Part shown: in pieces, positions 36,456 to 45,559 of the stretch
Numbering within the stretch: position 1 is the stretch's first letter
Layout: every line of letters begins with the position of its first letter
Assembly (NCBI RefSeq): GCF_000703165.1
Contig: NZ_JNLQ01000002.1
Coordinates: 930,001-994,000 of the forward strand
Direction: 5' to 3'
DNA length: 64,000 bases
Source of the DNA: Butyrivibrio sp. AE3004
GTDB lineage: Bacteria; Bacillota; Clostridia; Lachnospirales; Lachnospiraceae
The notes under the pieces: generated by a model
The model's input: the letters and a program-made list of their open reading frames with translations, nothing else
Database searches by the model: none
What the model was told of the DNA's origin: nothing
Translations under genes and position numbers: made by a program

Positions 36456-37282
36456 ACAACTATTCCTCCATCACCGGCATAGGTTGTGGCAACACCGGCA
36501 CCATCAACAATCAGACAATTTTTGAAGGCAACCTTGGAAAGAATCATGTTCTTTACAACCTCTGCGCGTTCGTAGCAGTTAATATGAGTTATCATAAGTG
36601 TCTTTTCTTCAGGATTCTTGGTGCGCTTGGAAACAAGATCGCACATTTTTATCAGTGCCTTTCTCATGCCTACGCCCTGGCCCCACTGGGCAATCTCACC
36701 TTCAATAGCATAGCAGACAGGTTTGATATTAAGGGTTGTGGCAACGATTGCCTTCATTCCGGTAAGACGGCCGTTTTTTCTCAAAGTATCAAGTGAATCA
36801 AGGACGAAATAGGTATCCATCCCATCACGATATGCGGAAACCTTTTCGACTACCTCATCGAAGGGGAGACCGGCTTCGGCATATTCCATTATCTTAAAAG
36901 CAACATTGGTCTGCCCACAGCAGGCTGAAAGAGAATCAAAAACATGAATATTTTTTTCACCGATATCTTCGTGATACAAATCTCTTGCAAGAATAGCGCT
37001 GTTGTAGCTGCCGCTAAGCTTTGATGAAAGTGTTACCACATAAATATCGTCAGCATCACAATCATAGGCTTTTTTATATCTGTCGGGAGATGGACATGCT
37101 GATTTTGCACAGGTCTCACATTCCGCAACTCTTCTGATATAGTCAAGCTGGTCGAAATTCTCATCATCAAGAACGGTGTAATCGCCTATCTGTAAGATAA
37201 GAGGGATTATTTCAAAACGTTTATCTGTGTGATATTCTGCGGGTAAATCTGTACAACTGTCCACAACAATCTTATAACTCAT
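36446..37282 (-). CDS. DegV family fatty-acid-binding protein
   Basis: 278 aa. It has the full DegV set: VVDSCTDLP, SACPSPDRY, VTLSSKLSGSYNSA, VFDSLSACCGQ and LDSLDTLRKNGRLTG. DegV (FakB-like) proteins hold a fatty acid; with a FakA kinase they feed exogenous fatty acids into phospholipids. No FakA homologue is in the window. A second DegV domain is fused into the kinase at 8606-11842. GGAGG lies 12 nt before ATG. Confidence 0.92.
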   Translation of the reverse strand: MSYKIVVDSCTDLPAEYHTDKRFEIIPLILQIGDYTVLDDENFDQLDYIRRVAECETCAKSACPSPDRYKKAYDCDADDIYVVTLSSKLSGSYNSAILARDLYHEDIGEKNIHVFDSLSACCGQTNVAFKIMEYAEAGLPFDEVVEKVSAYRDGMDTYFVLDSLDTLRKNGRLTGMKAIVATTLNIKPVCYAIEGEIAQWGQGVGMRKALIKMCDLVSKRTKNPEEKTLMITHINCYERAEVVKNMILSKVAFKNCLIVDGAGVATTYAGDGGIVVTC

Positions 37283-37392
37283 AAATGATTTATTCCTCCG
37301 GAATTTGCGTAAAAAACAAATAGAAAAACAAGTAGTATTTTATACGACATATTCTAGCATGAAAAGCAATATGGGTAAACAAAATAAAAGAT

Positions 37393-37421
37393 GGCGACAT
37401 TTAAGGGGTGGAGTAATATAA
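37393..37421 (+). promoter_or_regulatory. Candidate promoter of the DUF5721 gene
   Basis: GCGACA (37393-37398), 17-nt spacer, TATAAT (37416-37421). The -10 is perfect and the -35 is 4 of 6. Confidence 0.5.
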
Positions 37422-37424
37422 TGA

Positions 37425-37456
37425 TGTAAGGGTCAAAAGTAAAGTTTTGGCCCTTA
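37425..37456 (+). promoter_or_regulatory. Leader hairpin of the DUF5721 gene
   Basis: GTAAGGGTCAAAA (37425-37437) pairs with TTTTGGCCCTTAC (37444-37456), one G-T pair, 6-nt loop. There is no T run, so it is not a terminator; it would sit at the very 5' end of the mRNA. Confidence 0.5.
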
Positions 37457-37491
37457 CTGATGATACGACATGAACAAAAGGATTATACATA

Positions 37492-37977
37492 ATGATAGCT
37501 TTAAGGATAAAGAATACAAGGCAGTTTATGTCCGTGCTGCTTGCAAGTGAAGTGTTTGACGGATTTTTACTTGAGAGTGCAGAACTTGTTACTGCTAATA
37601 CATATACAATTGACGGAAGGGTGAATAAGGAATTTTTCGGGGATGAGGATGACGGTAAGGCTTTGCATGAGCTCTCCGAATGGAAGACCTTAAGACCTGT
37701 TTGTTATGAGCTCATTAAGGGAAAGCACACCCCTCTTGGCTTTAAGTTTATTATGTGTATATCTCCTGAGGAAAAAGAGGGCATTCTTCAGGAGGAGATG
37801 AACACAAACATATCATCACTTGTTTTTATTCTGAGATTTAAGGACGGAGTCATTACACTTACAACAGGTGCAGCGCTGTCCGGATTTTTGATGGATAAGT
37901 CTTATGAGACGATATGGGATGATTATATGAAAAGATTTCTTGACAATGCCCGCATAGAATACGAGGAGGATTATTGA
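37492..37977 (+). CDS. DUF5721 family protein
   Basis: 161 aa soluble protein. The start IKNTRQFMSVLLASEVFDGFLL, followed by a short TANTYTIDGRV segment, resembles DUF5721, a small family of Lachnospiraceae with no known function. No catalytic motif or membrane segment is visible. It ends 2 nt before the next ATG, so it is cotranscribed with the S66 peptidase gene. Confidence 0.7.
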   Translation: MIALRIKNTRQFMSVLLASEVFDGFLLESAELVTANTYTIDGRVNKEFFGDEDDGKALHELSEWKTLRPVCYELIKGKHTPLGFKFIMCISPEEKEGILQEEMNTNISSLVFILRFKDGVITLTTGAALSGFLMDKSYETIWDDYMKRFLDNARIEYEEDY

Positions 37978-37979
37978 GT

Positions 37980-39053
37980 ATGATAAAAAGACCTGATTAT
38001 ATTAAACCCGGATGCAGCATAGGAATTACAGCCCCCTCCTTTGGTCCGTCCAGCGAGCCCTATTATTCAATGTACTTTTATGCAAAAAAGAACCTTGAAA
38101 CCAGAGGCTATAAAGTAATAGAAGGAGATACTCTTTTTAAAAACGACGGAGTCGGTATAAATACTGATCCGAAGGTTGCTGCCGCAGAACTTATGGATTT
38201 TTACAAAAGAAGCGATGTGGATGCAATCATTTCCGCAGGTGGCGGAGAACTGATGAATGAAACAATCACTCATGTTGATTTCGAAAGTCTAAGAGACGTA
38301 AAACCGAAGTGGTATATGGGATATTCCGATAACACTAATTTTATTTTTCCTCTTGTTACGATAGCGGAGGTTCAGGGAATCTATGGACCCTGTATTTCCG
38401 GTTTAGCTAAAAAATGGGAGCTACCGGAGACGGATGCTGTTGCACTTCTTGAAGGGACCAAAACGGAATTTGCAGGCTATGATCGTTTTGTAGACCCGGA
38501 GAAGGAAGAAAAGGGTGAAGAAATTACTGACTATTCTACGGTTAATTTTGATGTTCCCTACAACTATAATTCCGAGAAGGTTTTGACTAACCTTGTATTT
38601 GAGAACGGAACGGCTGTAAAGGCCGGTGAAAGCGAAAAAATAAGCATGCGGGGTATTTTACTTGGCGGCTGTGTGGACGTACTGGCAAATATGATAGGTA
38701 CCAGGTTTGACAATATGCGCAGCTTTAATGAGAGATATAAGGACATTATATGGGTTCTTGAGGCCTGCGACCTTACGCCTATGAGCTACAGAAGAGCTAT
38801 CTGGAATATGAGAGAAGCAGGGTGGTTTGACAATGCAAAGGGCTTCGTGATAGGAAGACCTCTTACCGCTTTTGGAAAAAATATGATGGGAGCTGACCAT
38901 TATAATGCAGTTACGGCTGTTGTCGGAGAACTTGGAGTACCTGTTATTATGGATGCGGATATCGGGCACATTGATCCGATGCTTCCCGTTGTCATGGGGG
39001 CAGAAGCAAAAGTAAGCGCAGAAGGTAATGATCTTAGGATAAAATATCTTTGA
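37980..39053 (+). CDS. S66 family peptidase (LD-carboxypeptidase / MccF-like)
   Basis: About 357 aa. The nucleophile Ser is in MGYSDNTN, after ISAGGGELMNE, and the Glu/His partners lie in the C-terminal half (LEACDLTP, DIGHIDP). Relatives trim murein tetrapeptides or inactivate microcin-like peptides; the longer insert here (about 165-205) is more like MccF, but that is not decisive. ATG at 37980 is 10 nt after GAGGAGG; a TTG at 37974 is too close. Confidence 0.88.
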   Translation: MIKRPDYIKPGCSIGITAPSFGPSSEPYYSMYFYAKKNLETRGYKVIEGDTLFKNDGVGINTDPKVAAAELMDFYKRSDVDAIISAGGGELMNETITHVDFESLRDVKPKWYMGYSDNTNFIFPLVTIAEVQGIYGPCISGLAKKWELPETDAVALLEGTKTEFAGYDRFVDPEKEEKGEEITDYSTVNFDVPYNYNSEKVLTNLVFENGTAVKAGESEKISMRGILLGGCVDVLANMIGTRFDNMRSFNERYKDIIWVLEACDLTPMSYRRAIWNMREAGWFDNAKGFVIGRPLTAFGKNMMGADHYNAVTAVVGELGVPVIMDADIGHIDPMLPVVMGAEAKVSAEGNDLRIKYL

Positions 39054-39107
39054 CAATAGAACACCACATTATTGCGAAGCGGGTTTTTATCAGTTAGAAT
39101 AATTGGC

Positions 39108-39401
39108 ATGAACTCATTGGAATTAATTTTAACTTATCTTGGAATAATCAATTTTATAAGCTTTCTTGCCATGGGGAGTGACAAGAGGAAGGCAAAGAGA
39201 AATGCCTTTAGGACACCGGAATCAATATTTTTTATTCTGGCGCTCATGGGGGGCAGTATCGGAAGTATTCTGGGAATGTATATTTTCAGACATAAGACGA
39301 AGCATTGGTATTTTGTAGTTGGAATGCCGGCAATACTTCTTGCACAGATAGCGATTGTTGTTGGCATAAATATGTCTCCGATAGAAGTTCTGTTTAGATG
39401 A
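39108..39401 (+). CDS. DUF1294 small membrane protein
   Basis: About 97 aa with three membrane helices. GSDKRKAKRNAFRTPE, ALMGGSIGSILGM and RHKTKH are the DUF1294 signatures. Function unknown. ATG at 39108 gives the family N-terminus; the in-frame TTG at 39072 would add 12 residues without a ribosome site. Confidence 0.85.
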   Translation: MNSLELILTYLGIINFISFLAMGSDKRKAKRNAFRTPESIFFILALMGGSIGSILGMYIFRHKTKHWYFVVGMPAILLAQIAIVVGINMSPIEVLFR

Positions 39402-39418
39402 AATAAGGGGTTTCGAAG

Positions 39419-40183
39419 ATGCATATAGCCGTTTTTGATGATAATATCGCTGACAGAAAACAGATGGAACGCCTTTTGAAACGTCAGTCCGATCGTTATC
39501 AGAAGGAAGGAAAAGAACATTTTTATATTGATCTGTATGGGAATATTGAAGCTCTGATGAGATTTCCGCAGCTTTATGACATTATTTTTATAGATATGGC
39601 TGAACCGGAAACGGATGACAGTCATTTCAGAAATGGAATGGATGTAGCAAAGCTGTTGTTTGAGGCCGGCGGTTTGAAAAATGTCGTAATGTGTTCGTCA
39701 AAGCACGATTACAGAGAGCTTGCCCAAAAAACGGGCCTTACGGATGAACTTTTGTTTATTGATAAGCCCATAAGAGTTAAGGACCTTGAGGATATGCTTG
39801 CTGAATGTGAAAAGCGTCTTGGAGATCCGATTCCGACTCTGGAGCTTCGCGGAGAAAAAGAAACATTCTATGCCAGGCAGGATGACATAATCTGTGCTGA
39901 GATGATAGGAGAGCATAGGCTCATCGTATATTTTACCGAGGGACGACAGCTTAACCTCATAACTGATATCTACAATTTATTTGAACAGTGCGAGATATTT
40001 GATTCCATATGTCCCGTTTCACAGAATGCACTTGTTAATGTGAACCATATTAAGAGTGAAGCCTTTGGCTCTGTTATAATGGATAATGACAGAAAAATAA
40101 AAGTTGCTTTTGCCTATAGGGGCAACATAAAAGAAATACGCAGGCGCCTTGCAGTAAAGGCACAACAAAATCAGGAAAAATAA
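39419..40183 (+). CDS. LytTR family response regulator
   Basis: 254 aa. An N-terminal receiver (about 1-130), with Asp59 in IIFIDMAEP and Lys in FIDKPIRV, is followed by a LytTR DNA-binding domain (about 140-245) with IICAEMIGEHRLIVYFTEG and VSQNALVNVNHI. AgrA/ComE-like regulators of this type control quorum-sensing, bacteriocin or cell-surface genes. No histidine kinase gene is adjacent. GGGG site 9 nt before ATG. Confidence 0.9.
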   Translation: MHIAVFDDNIADRKQMERLLKRQSDRYQKEGKEHFYIDLYGNIEALMRFPQLYDIIFIDMAEPETDDSHFRNGMDVAKLLFEAGGLKNVVMCSSKHDYRELAQKTGLTDELLFIDKPIRVKDLEDMLAECEKRLGDPIPTLELRGEKETFYARQDDIICAEMIGEHRLIVYFTEGRQLNLITDIYNLFEQCEIFDSICPVSQNALVNVNHIKSEAFGSVIMDNDRKIKVAFAYRGNIKEIRRRLAVKAQQNQEK

Positions 40184-40189
40184 AAGATC

Positions 40190-40232
40190 ATCCTTCTCTG
40201 TTAGCGATAAAGCTGAAAGAGGAGGATTTTTT
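40190..40232 (+). terminator. Terminator of the LytTR gene
   Basis: CCTTCTCTGTTAGC pairs, with two G-T pairs and one mismatch, with GCTGAAAGAGGAGG, followed by a T run. Confidence 0.65.
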
Positions 40233-40249
40233 GTGAATATTTTTATAAC

Positions 40250-40283
40250 AAAAAAATCCCCCGGCGAGGGAATTGCCGGAGGA
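40250..40283 (-). terminator. Terminator of argG
   Basis: On the minus strand TCCTCCGGC (40275-40283) pairs with GCCGGGGGA (40257-40265), followed by a T run. Confidence 0.88.
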
Positions 40284-40297
40284 TTGGAAATAGCGTA

Positions 40298-41527
40298 TTA
40301 CTTGTTCTTATTTTTTTCAACTTCCTGCATCTTCATAGCACGAACCTTTGATGAAAGACCAAAGAGATTTATGAAGCCTTCTGCATCGTGATGGTCGTAA
40401 AGATCACCTGTCTTAAAGGAAGCGATTGACTCATTGTAAAGTGAATAGGGTGATGATGTTCCTGCTTTGATGATGTTGCCCTTGTAGAGACGGAATGTAA
40501 CTTCACCTGTCACATATTTCTGAGTTGATTCGATGAATGCCTGTTCAGCCTCTCGGAGAGGAGTGAACCATTTTCCTTCGTAAACAAGATCTGCAAACTT
40601 GTTGCCCATATCCTTTTTCATGGTATAGGTGTCACGGTCAAGGATAAGCTCTTCGAGCTGCTGATGAGCCTCATAGAGGATTGTTCCGCCGGGAGTCTCA
40701 TATACACCACGTGACTTCATACCTACAACACGGTTCTCTACGATATCTACAATACCGATACCATTCTCACCGCCAAGCTTGTTAAGAGTGCGGATGATAT
40801 CTGAAACCTTCATTTCCTTGCCGTTTACGGACTTCGGAACACCTGCTTCAAAGGTCATGGTAACTGTGGTTGCCTCATCGGGAGCGTCCTCAGGTGTGCA
40901 GCCGAGAACCAGCAGGTGCTTGTAATTGGGAGCCTGTCCGGGATCTTCAAGTTCAAGACCTTCATGAGATATATGCCAGAGGTTACGGTCACGGCTATAG
41001 CTGCTGTCTGCAGAGAAAGGAAGATTGATTCCGTGCTGTTTGCAATATTCAATTTCTGATTCGCGGGAATCCATTGTCCACTTGTCATTTCTCCAGGCAG
41101 CGATGATCTTGATGTCGGGAGCGAGTGCTTTGATACCAAGCTCGAAACGAATCTGATCGTTACCCTTACCGGTAGCACCGTGGCAGATAGCAACTGCGCC
41201 TTCTTTTCTTGCGATTTCAACCAGCTTCTTAGCGATAAGCGGACGAGCCATTGAAGTTCCTAGAAGATACTTATTCTCATATACGGCATGTGCCTGAACA
41301 CAGGGAACCACATACTCATCACAGAACTCATCTATAACATCTAATATATAGAGCTTGGAAGCGCCACAGCTTGTAGCTCTCTCTTCAAGTCCGTCAAGCT
41401 CCTCTTCCTGACCGCAGTCGATGCATACACACACAACTTCATAGTCAAAATTCTCCTTGAGCCACGGAATGATCGCTGTTGTATCAAGACCACCCGAATA
41501 TGCAAGTATTACCTTTTCCTTAGCCAT
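40298..41527 (-). CDS. argG: Argininosuccinate synthase
   Basis: Joins citrulline and aspartate using ATP. 409 aa. The PP-loop is AYSGGLDT (about 9-16), and GATGKGNDQIRFELG and YSRDRNLWHISHEG match the substrate sites. AAGGAGG ribosome site. It diverges from argC across a region with two ARG boxes. argH is not next to it. Confidence 0.97.
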   Translation of the reverse strand: MAKEKVILAYSGGLDTTAIIPWLKENFDYEVVCVCIDCGQEEELDGLEERATSCGASKLYILDVIDEFCDEYVVPCVQAHAVYENKYLLGTSMARPLIAKKLVEIARKEGAVAICHGATGKGNDQIRFELGIKALAPDIKIIAAWRNDKWTMDSRESEIEYCKQHGINLPFSADSSYSRDRNLWHISHEGLELEDPGQAPNYKHLLVLGCTPEDAPDEATTVTMTFEAGVPKSVNGKEMKVSDIIRTLNKLGGENGIGIVDIVENRVVGMKSRGVYETPGGTILYEAHQQLEELILDRDTYTMKKDMGNKFADLVYEGKWFTPLREAEQAFIESTQKYVTGEVTFRLYKGNIIKAGTSSPYSLYNESIASFKTGDLYDHHDAEGFINLFGLSSKVRAMKMQEVEKNKNK

Positions 41528-41605
41528 AACTTCCTCCTTTTAATAAGCACCGTTTTTATACATTTTTTTGTTTAAAACGGATTCTGTTCTCTTAAGTACA
41601 AGCCG

Positions 41606-41634
41606 AATATACAACAATGGATGACTAATTGCAA
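41606..41634 (-). promoter_or_regulatory. Candidate argG promoter
   Basis: On the minus strand TTGCAA (41629-41634), 17-nt spacer, TATATT (41606-41611). Confidence 0.6.
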
Positions 41635-41640
41635 TACTTT

Positions 41641-41689
41641 TATGCATAAAAATTTATATATTAAACATTTTTGTGCATAAATATAAATA
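41641..41689. promoter_or_regulatory. Tandem ARG boxes (ArgR operator)
   Basis: TATGCATAAAAATTTATA (41641-41658) and TGTGCATAAATATAAATA (41672-41689) each match the 18-bp ARG box (TNTGNATWWWWATNCANA) at all fixed positions but one. Their centres are 31 bp apart, about three helical turns, as expected for a hexameric ArgR. They lie between the argG and argC promoters. Confidence 0.75.
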
Positions 41690-41711
41690 ATGCTTGCATA
41701 AAACAGATTTG

Positions 41712-41741
41712 TTGATTATACTGAAAAACAAAGTTTATAAT
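41712..41741 (+). promoter_or_regulatory. Candidate argC promoter
   Basis: TTGATT (41712-41717), 18-nt spacer, TATAAT (41736-41741). Confidence 0.6.
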
Positions 41742-41823
41742 GAATTGTGTGCGTTTAATTTCGCACGCAAATATTTTCAATATTCTATAATTATTCAGAA
41801 CAATTTATAAGGAAGGCACAGAC

Positions 41824-42879
41824 ATGATAAAGGTTGGAATAATCGGAGCAACAGGATATGCGGGAGCAGAGATAGCAAGGCTTATTTATTCACATCCGCA
41901 GGCAGAAATAGTGTGGTACGGCTCAAGGAGTTATATAGATGAGAGATTCAGTTCTGTATACGGAAACTTCTTTAAAATAATAGATGAAAAATGTCTTGAT
42001 GATAACATGGATGAGCTTGCTGATAAAGTGGATGTAATATTCACTGCAACTCCTCAGGGACTTTGCGCAGGACTTGTTAATGATGAGATTTTAAATAAAG
42101 TAAAAATAATTGATCTGTCAGCAGACTTCAGATTGAAGGATGTGGAGATCTATGAGAAATGGTACGGAATAGAACATAAATCTCCTCAATATATTAATGA
42201 AGCGGTTTACGGATTGTGTGAAATAAACAGAGCTGATATTAAAAATGCAAGAATCGTAGCTAATCCCGGCTGCTATACAACCTGTTCGATTCTTACCGCT
42301 TATCCTCTTGTAAAGGAAAAGCTGATTGATCCGGCAACACTCATTGTCGATGCTTTAAGCGGTACATCAGGAGCAGGAAGAGGAGCTAAGACAGCCAACC
42401 TTTTCTGTGAGGTTAACGAGAGTGTAAAGCCGTATGGTATTGCAAATCACAGACATACTCCCGAAATCGAGGAACAGCTTGGATATGCGGCAGGAGAGAG
42501 CTTTACGATAAACTTTACACCCCATCTTATTCCAATGAACAGAGGAATTCTTGCTACGGAATATGCTACCCTGAATAAGAAGGAAGACGGAACTCTTCCT
42601 ACAAAAGAGGATATCAGGGCTGCATATGAGAAATATTATAAGGATGAGAAGTTTATAAGACTTTTACCTGATGGTGTTTATCCTGAAACAAGATGGGTTG
42701 AGACCAGTAATTACGTGGATATAGGTTTTAAGATTGATGTGAGAACGGGTCGCATCATCATGGTTGGTGCTATTGATAATCTTGTGAAAGGTGCTGCAGG
42801 ACAGGCAGTACAGAATATGAATATTCTCTTCGGACTTGATGAGAGTATGGGACTTGATTTTGTTCCCGCTTTTCCCTGA
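41824..42879 (+). CDS. argC: N-acetyl-gamma-glutamyl-phosphate reductase
   Basis: NADPH-dependent reduction of acetylglutamyl phosphate. 351 aa. The nucleotide loop GATGYAG is at the start and the catalytic Cys is in NPGCYTT. First gene of the arg cluster. GGAAGG ribosome site. About 80 nt of leader lie between the candidate promoter and ATG. Confidence 0.97.
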   Translation: MIKVGIIGATGYAGAEIARLIYSHPQAEIVWYGSRSYIDERFSSVYGNFFKIIDEKCLDDNMDELADKVDVIFTATPQGLCAGLVNDEILNKVKIIDLSADFRLKDVEIYEKWYGIEHKSPQYINEAVYGLCEINRADIKNARIVANPGCYTTCSILTAYPLVKEKLIDPATLIVDALSGTSGAGRGAKTANLFCEVNESVKPYGIANHRHTPEIEEQLGYAAGESFTINFTPHLIPMNRGILATEYATLNKKEDGTLPTKEDIRAAYEKYYKDEKFIRLLPDGVYPETRWVETSNYVDIGFKIDVRTGRIIMVGAIDNLVKGAAGQAVQNMNILFGLDESMGLDFVPAFP

Positions 42880-42919
42880 TATCAGATTGAAATATGTAAA
42901 CGGATGAGGTGAAAAAGTC

Positions 42920-43375
42920 ATGGTACGTACAATGACTATCGATGATTATGAAGAGGTTTATGCACTGTGGAATTCAATTGAGGGCTTTGGCATAAGGACA
43001 CTCGATGATTCATATGAAGGCATTATGATGTTTTTAAAAAGAAATCCCACTACCAGTGCAGTTGATGTAGAGGATGGCAGGATAGTAGGAGCTATTCTTT
43101 GCGGACATGACGGCAGACGCGCCAGCTTTTACCATGTATGCGTAAATAAAGAATTCAGGCGACACGGCATAGGCAAGAAAATGGTTGAGTTCTGTATAGA
43201 CAGGCTTAGAGAAGAGAAAATAAACAAGGTTTGCCTCAATGCTTTTGTGACAAATAAAGTCGGAAATGCATTCTGGCAGAGAATGAACTGGACGCTAAGA
43301 TCGGATATGTACTATTACGATTTTACACTGAATGAAGACAACAAGACTGTATTCGTGCGAAACGAGGAGAAATGA
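42920..43375 (+). CDS. GNAT family acetyltransferase in the arg operon
   Basis: 151 aa single GNAT domain. The acetyl-CoA site is KEFRRHGIGKKMV (RRxGIG) with the HVCVNKEF strand before it. It lies between argC and argJ and its stop is 2 nt before the argJ start, so it is part of the operon. A role as a short N-acetylglutamate synthase that primes the acetyl cycle is an inference from position; other small-molecule or protein acetylation cannot be excluded. Confidence 0.85.
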   Translation: MVRTMTIDDYEEVYALWNSIEGFGIRTLDDSYEGIMMFLKRNPTTSAVDVEDGRIVGAILCGHDGRRASFYHVCVNKEFRRHGIGKKMVEFCIDRLREEKINKVCLNAFVTNKVGNAFWQRMNWTLRSDMYYYDFTLNEDNKTVFVRNEEK

Positions 43376-43377
43376 AA

Positions 43378-44601
43378 ATGAAACAGATTAAAGGTGGTGT
43401 AACAGCAGCTAAAGGCTTTAAAGCAGCAAGCACAGAGGCTAACATAAAGTATAAAAACCGTAAGGATATGATGCTCATATATAGTGAATCACCCTGTACA
43501 GCAGCGGGAGTTTTTACGAGTAATGTTGTAAAAGCAGCTCCTGTAATGTGGGATAAGGAGATATTGAGTGACCTTCATCCTGTTCATGCAATTGTCGCAA
43601 ACTCCGGAATTGCAAATGCATGTACCGGAGAACAGGGCAGAAAAATCTGCTCCGAAACAGCGGGAGAGGTTGAAATGCTTCTTGGACTTCCGGAGAATTC
43701 GGTCCTTGTGGCTTCAACAGGTGTCATAGGCATGCAGATGAATATGGATGCCATAAAAAACGGTATAAGTAAGATGGTTACAGAGCTTTCTGATTCAGAG
43801 GAGGCAGGGACCGGTGCGGCTGAGGCTATTATGACTACCGATACCCATTCCAAGCAGATGGCTATGGAATTTGAGGTTGGAGGAAAAGTCTGCAGAATAG
43901 GTGCACTTGCCAAAGGCTCGGGAATGATACATCCCAATATGTGCACTATGCTCTCATTCATGACAACAGACGTATCAATCTCACATGAGCTTTTACAGAA
44001 AGCACTAAGAGCAGTTGTGGTAGATACCTTTAACATGATTTCGGTTGACGGAGACATGTCAACAAACGATTCGCTGATGGTCATGGCAAACGGAGATGCG
44101 GGAAATACAATGATCATTGAAGAGAATGATGACTACAAAGTTTTCGTGGAGGCTCTGTATACAATATGTAAAGAGATGTCAAGAATGCTTGCAGGTGATG
44201 GCGAAGGTGCAACAGCGCTCTTTACGGTAAACGTTATTAACGCAGACACCAAGGAAAACGCAAGAGTGCTTGCTAAATCAGTTATCTGCTCTTCACTTAC
44301 AAAAGCAATGATTTACGGTCATGATGCCAATTTCGGCAGAATTCTTTGTGCACTTGGATATTCGGGAGTTTTATTTGATCCTGACAAGGTAGAGCTTTCC
44401 ATCGAGAGTGCTGCGGGAAGTGTTTTACTGTTTAAAAACGGAGAACCTATTGAATTTGATGAAGAATACGCAACTAAGGTCTTGTCCGAGGAAGAAGTTA
44501 TTGCCAAGGTTGACATGCATACGGGAACCGAGGAGGCTACTGCCTGGGGTTGCGATCTGACCTATGACTACGTAAAAATAAATGCCGATTACAGAAGCTG
44601 A
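43378..44601 (+). CDS. argJ: Glutamate N-acetyltransferase / ornithine acetyltransferase
   Basis: Moves acetyl from acetylornithine to glutamate, closing the cycle. About 407 aa. The self-cleavage site before Thr190 reads KGSGMIHPNMC|TML, close to the usual PNMATML. Whether it also uses acetyl-CoA cannot be told from sequence. Of two ATG codons (43372 and 43378), the second is 8 nt from GAGGAG and is preferred. Confidence 0.96.
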   Translation: MKQIKGGVTAAKGFKAASTEANIKYKNRKDMMLIYSESPCTAAGVFTSNVVKAAPVMWDKEILSDLHPVHAIVANSGIANACTGEQGRKICSETAGEVEMLLGLPENSVLVASTGVIGMQMNMDAIKNGISKMVTELSDSEEAGTGAAEAIMTTDTHSKQMAMEFEVGGKVCRIGALAKGSGMIHPNMCTMLSFMTTDVSISHELLQKALRAVVVDTFNMISVDGDMSTNDSLMVMANGDAGNTMIIEENDDYKVFVEALYTICKEMSRMLAGDGEGATALFTVNVINADTKENARVLAKSVICSSLTKAMIYGHDANFGRILCALGYSGVLFDPDKVELSIESAAGSVLLFKNGEPIEFDEEYATKVLSEEEVIAKVDMHTGTEEATAWGCDLTYDYVKINADYRS

Positions 44602-44648
44602 CACTTTGCACTTAGCGAGGTTTTCCTAAAAACAAGGAGGAGTGAATA

Positions 44649-45545
44649 ATGGACAAGGACATGCAGGAAGTATTGAAAAAGGCAGAAGTGCTTATTGAGG
44701 CACTTCCTTATATTCAGAGATATAACCGTAAGATCATCGTTGTTAAATATGGCGGAAGTGCCATGGAAAGCGAAGAATTTCAGAAAAACGTCATCAAAGA
44801 TGTGACACTTCTTAAACTTGTAGGCTTTAAACCCATAATCGTACACGGTGGCGGAAAAGCCATCAGTAAATGGGTAGGCAAGGTGGGAAAAGAGGCTGAA
44901 TTTGTAAACGGGCTTCGTGTTACTGACGCCGAAACAATGGAAATTGCCGAGATGGTACTCAACAAAGTCAATAAATGTCTGGTAAGAATGGTCCAGGAAC
45001 TCGGCGTTAAGGCTGTCGGAATAAGTGGCAAGGATTCCGGACTTCTAAAGGCAAAAAAGAAGCTTTCAGGTGGACAGGACATAGGCTTTGTCGGTGATGT
45101 TGAGAGTGTTAATCCCAAGATTTTATATGATCTTATTGATAATGATTATCTCCCGATAGTTGCACCTGTTGGAATGAACGAGGATTTTGAGACCTTTAAT
45201 ATCAATGCTGATGATGCTGCATGTGCCATTGCCAAGGCTGTAAGTGCCGAAAAGCTTGCATTTCTTACAGATATTGAGGGAGTTTATAAAGATATTAATG
45301 ATCCCTCTACATTTATTTCAAGACTTACCTGTTCTGAAGCGGATGCACTTATTGCAAGCGGAAATATCGGAGGAGGAATGCTTCCAAAGCTTGCAAACTG
45401 TACAAATGCTGTTAAAGAAGGTGTTCACAGAGTCCACATTCTTGACGGAAGAATTCCGCACTGCCTGCTTTTGGAAATCTTTACAAATAAAGGTGTCGGA
45501 ACAATGTTTATGCCCGATACGGATTTAAATCAGGATGAAGCGTGA
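44649..45545 (+). CDS. argB: Acetylglutamate kinase
   Basis: Phosphorylates N-acetylglutamate. 298 aa. [19 protein letters not shown] and the glutamate site [10 protein letters not shown] are present. The extra N-terminal helix ([18 protein letters not shown]) is the type found in hexameric, arginine-inhibited enzymes, so feedback control by arginine is likely. Confidence 0.97.
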   Translation: MDKDMQEVLKKAEVLIEALPYIQRYNRKIIVVKYGGSAMESEEFQKNVIKDVTLLKLVGFKPIIVHGGGKAISKWVGKVGKEAEFVNGLRVTDAETMEIAEMVLNKVNKCLVRMVQELGVKAVGISGKDSGLLKAKKKLSGGQDIGFVGDVESVNPKILYDLIDNDYLPIVAPVGMNEDFETFNINADDAACAIAKAVSAEKLAFLTDIEGVYKDINDPSTFISRLTCSEADALIASGNIGGGMLPKLANCTNAVKEGVHRVHILDGRIPHCLLLEIFTNKGVGTMFMPDTDLNQDEA

Positions 45546-45559
45546 AGGAGACAGACATA

